Below, piece by piece: positions 61,843 to 64,000 of a stretch of DNA of 64,000 nt. Positions within the stretch are counted from its first letter, which is position 1. Every line of letters starts with the position of its first letter. The stretch is from Eucalyptus grandis (taxonomy: Eukaryota > Streptophyta > Magnoliopsida > Myrtales > Myrtaceae): the NCBI RefSeq assembly GCF_016545825.1, contig NC_052615.1:31493088-31557087 (forward strand). The letters run 5' to 3'. Both the position numbers and the translations under genes were made by a program. Below the pieces are notes generated by a model. The model did no database searches. It was not told where the DNA came from and worked only from the letters and a program-made list of their open reading frames with translations.

Positions 61843-62410
61843 GAAGAAGAAGAAGAAGAAGAAGAGTATCTCAACCCTTCAAACCACTCATTCCAATGTT
61901 TAAATCATGTACATATTATCCACAAATATAGAGGTACCTTTTCCATATAAGAGGAAGATGATCCACAAAAAAATCACTTCCACGAAGAAGAAGAAGAAGA
62001 AGAAGAAGAGTATCTCACCCTTCAAATCACTCCTCATTCCGGTGTGTTAATCATGTACAGATTATCCACAAAGAAGAAGAAGGAGGAGGAGTATCTCAAT
62101 GCGTAAATATTCTAATGTTTCAAATCGCTCATTCTAATTTGTGGATCATGTACAGATTATCCACGAATTAATCATTGTCGTGAAGAAAAAGAAGAAGAGT
62201 ATCTCAACCCTTCAAATCACTCATTCTGATGTGTTAATCATGTACAAATTATCCACAAAGAAGAAGGAGGAGAAGTATCTCAACCCTTCAAAATTCTGAT
62301 GTTTCAAATCACTCATTATGATGTGTTAATGATATATAGGTTATTCACGAATTTAGAGGTACCTTTTCCATATAAGAAATAGATAATCCACAAAAAGAAT
62401 CACCGTGGCA
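61843..62410. repeat. Degenerate minisatellite, ~5 units of 75-145 bp
   Basis: Each unit runs: GAA repeat, gagtatctcaacccttcaaa, tcactcattctgatgtgtta, atcatgtacagattatccac. Units start near 61843, 61985, 62072, 62178 and 62258. The first and last share an extra gaggtaccttttccatataa block (61933 and 62355), so a higher-order duplication is likely. Confidence 0.85.
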
Positions 62411-64000
62411 AGCTAAAAGAAAATTTTAATAAATGCACCCTTGCCAAACTCTAAGTATTAGCCATGAAAGACAACATTTCCTACTGATCGCTTGGACATG
62501 AGGAACAGAAATGAAAACAAAAAATATTTTAACTAATTCGAATATGAGCAATATTAAGGATGCAAAGATGTCTACTGAATTTAACATACCAAATGATATA
62601 TCAAATTTTCCCTGCTTGAGTTTAGACAAATAACACTCATGTACAAATCGATTTGCTTCATTATCTACCCAATTAAACTTAAACATAAGTTTAATTAACC
62701 AAACGAGTAAATGATCCTTGGTCTCTAGCCTCCAGCATTCATGTTTGGGTAAACATTGTTTCAAAATTCAAAGCGCCAGTTAAAATTCTCAAATCCCAGG
62801 GATTCCATCAGAAGATAAAACAAAGGTGGGAGAAGCAAGAAGGGGGAGACAAAACAGGTGGGTACACAAGAAAGGAACAGTCTCGATTCAGAGTGGGGAC
62901 AAGATAGATCTTGGCATGGGTCAAAATGCATGCAGTTTCAGTCAAAGGAATGAACAAAAAGATGAAAACTGGCATGCCTTCCATGTAAGGGAGAGAAAGG
63001 GGATGGTAATTGTGGCGGTTTTATGGAAGTGCTGTTGTGGTTTGCCTCGTAAAGGTGCTAGTTCAGTGAAGTGCACGTGTAGACCAGTTCATGTCCAACT
63101 TCACTACATAACCCTAGAGTTGAGAGAGAGAGAGGGTTGAGAGAGAGAGAGATAAGCTCTTTCTCTCCCCAAGAATAAGGAACACCATGCGCAAATGCAT
63201 ATGCCTCTTTGCCTCACTCCTGAATAGCATGCCAGCCTCAATGAAACTGCAAAAGGCCACTTTAAATGAACTGCCTTGACCTTCTCAACTTATCTCAATC
63301 GAAGCAACACTCGCACACTCACACATAAATTCATGAACTATTTATCTCTCCTATTATCACCCCATAATTAATGACCCCAGATGGGCCCCCTTTTATCCTC
63401 CTAGATGTTCTCAAAATCAATACGTGAAGTAACAAAAATGAAAAAAAAAAAAAAAAAAAAGACCCAATGAAAATAATAAAGCTTAAGGTCGGAGAAATTT
63501 GCATCTTTGTTTTCATGAAGATGGATGACCAACAACACACACCCCATTGTAAAATAACGTGAAATTCAAACATTAATATTTCTGGAGAAGAGCACTCTCT
63601 AAGAAGAAGGTTAAACCATCAGGAGAGATAAGATGTTTGAAACTCGAAAGGAACAAAATATAAATTGTCAAATTGATCGGCACATTCAGCAGTACAAATT
63701 CTATCAAATCCAAGTTCCTCATATCCTACAATTCAAGAGCAACATCAACGGAAGATTTCACACAAGTCGCCTCACCACCCAATTTACATGGTTCTTCACA
63801 TCAAACCCAATCAGTCCTAGGCCTAGTCAGGAAAAATGAGAAATGAAATCAGCTAGTTGATTGAAGAAGACAGAAAACCTAAAATTCATTCAAGGTAAAA
63901 TAAAACCACAGATTACTTCCACTAGTAGCTACAGAAGATCCGGCTACCTCCTAGCAAGCTTCAATGTGCTCATGAGAGAAAGACAGAGAGAGAGAGAGAG
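62411..64000. other. Right-end intergenic DNA
   Basis: No supported gene. It contains GA runs (63121-63152 and 63983-64000) and a poly-A tract (63439-63461). Open frames at 62426-62764 and 62826-63140 have no recognisable family. Confidence 0.4.

Overview
This is nuclear DNA from a flowering plant. Genes are spread out with GT-AG introns, intergenic DNA is AT-rich, GA/CT microsatellites are frequent, and transposon debris is layered. The protein set is eudicot-like. A woody rosid such as a member of Myrtaceae is my guess from general character only; the sequence does not prove it.

Layout. 1-8690 is a transposon nest. It holds part of a large LTR-type repeat (to 2658), a decayed PIF/Harbinger element interrupted by that repeat (2659-4386), and a truncated pseudogene (4448-4963 plus 8521-8690) of the transporter gene at 12932. 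That pseudogene is split by a 3557-bp LTR-like insertion with an exact 5-bp target duplication. Then come a CYP76-type cytochrome P450 (9547-11309), an intronless UDP-sugar/triose-phosphate-translocator family transporter (12932-14002), a SLAC1 guard-cell anion channel (19011-22150), an ACS10/ACS12-type aminotransferase-like gene (28759-31399), an LRR receptor-like pseudokinase on the minus strand (35395-32661), a DedA/SNARE-associated Golgi protein on the minus strand (43048-40698), and an A20/AN1 stress-associated zinc-finger gene (57751-58451). Between the last two lies a tandem segmental duplication of about 5 kb. Each unit (46211-50863 and 50864-56195) carries one copy of an intronless RING-H2 gene: one frameshifted, one intact.

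Gene order transporter, SLAC1, ACS10, LRR-RLK, DedA, A20/AN1 matches, from memory of Arabidopsis locus numbers, At1g12500, At1g12480, (At1g62960), At1g12460, At1g12450 and At1g12440, with ACS10 on the duplicated At1g62950/At1g62960 segment. So this is a conserved ancestral block. The P450, the RING-H2 pair and the transposon nest look like local additions. These are independent plant genes, not an operon.

The most unusual items are: the ACS10-like protein, which has Glu where the PLP-binding Lys should be plus other active-site changes; the SINE insertion that duplicated the TATA box of the decayed RING-H2 copy and carries a copied piece of that gene at its 5' end; the nested-insertion history of the transporter pseudogene; a perfect 26-nt fold-back element; and an extremely short poly-A retro-insertion. 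No CRISPR array or convincing tRNA/rRNA gene was seen.
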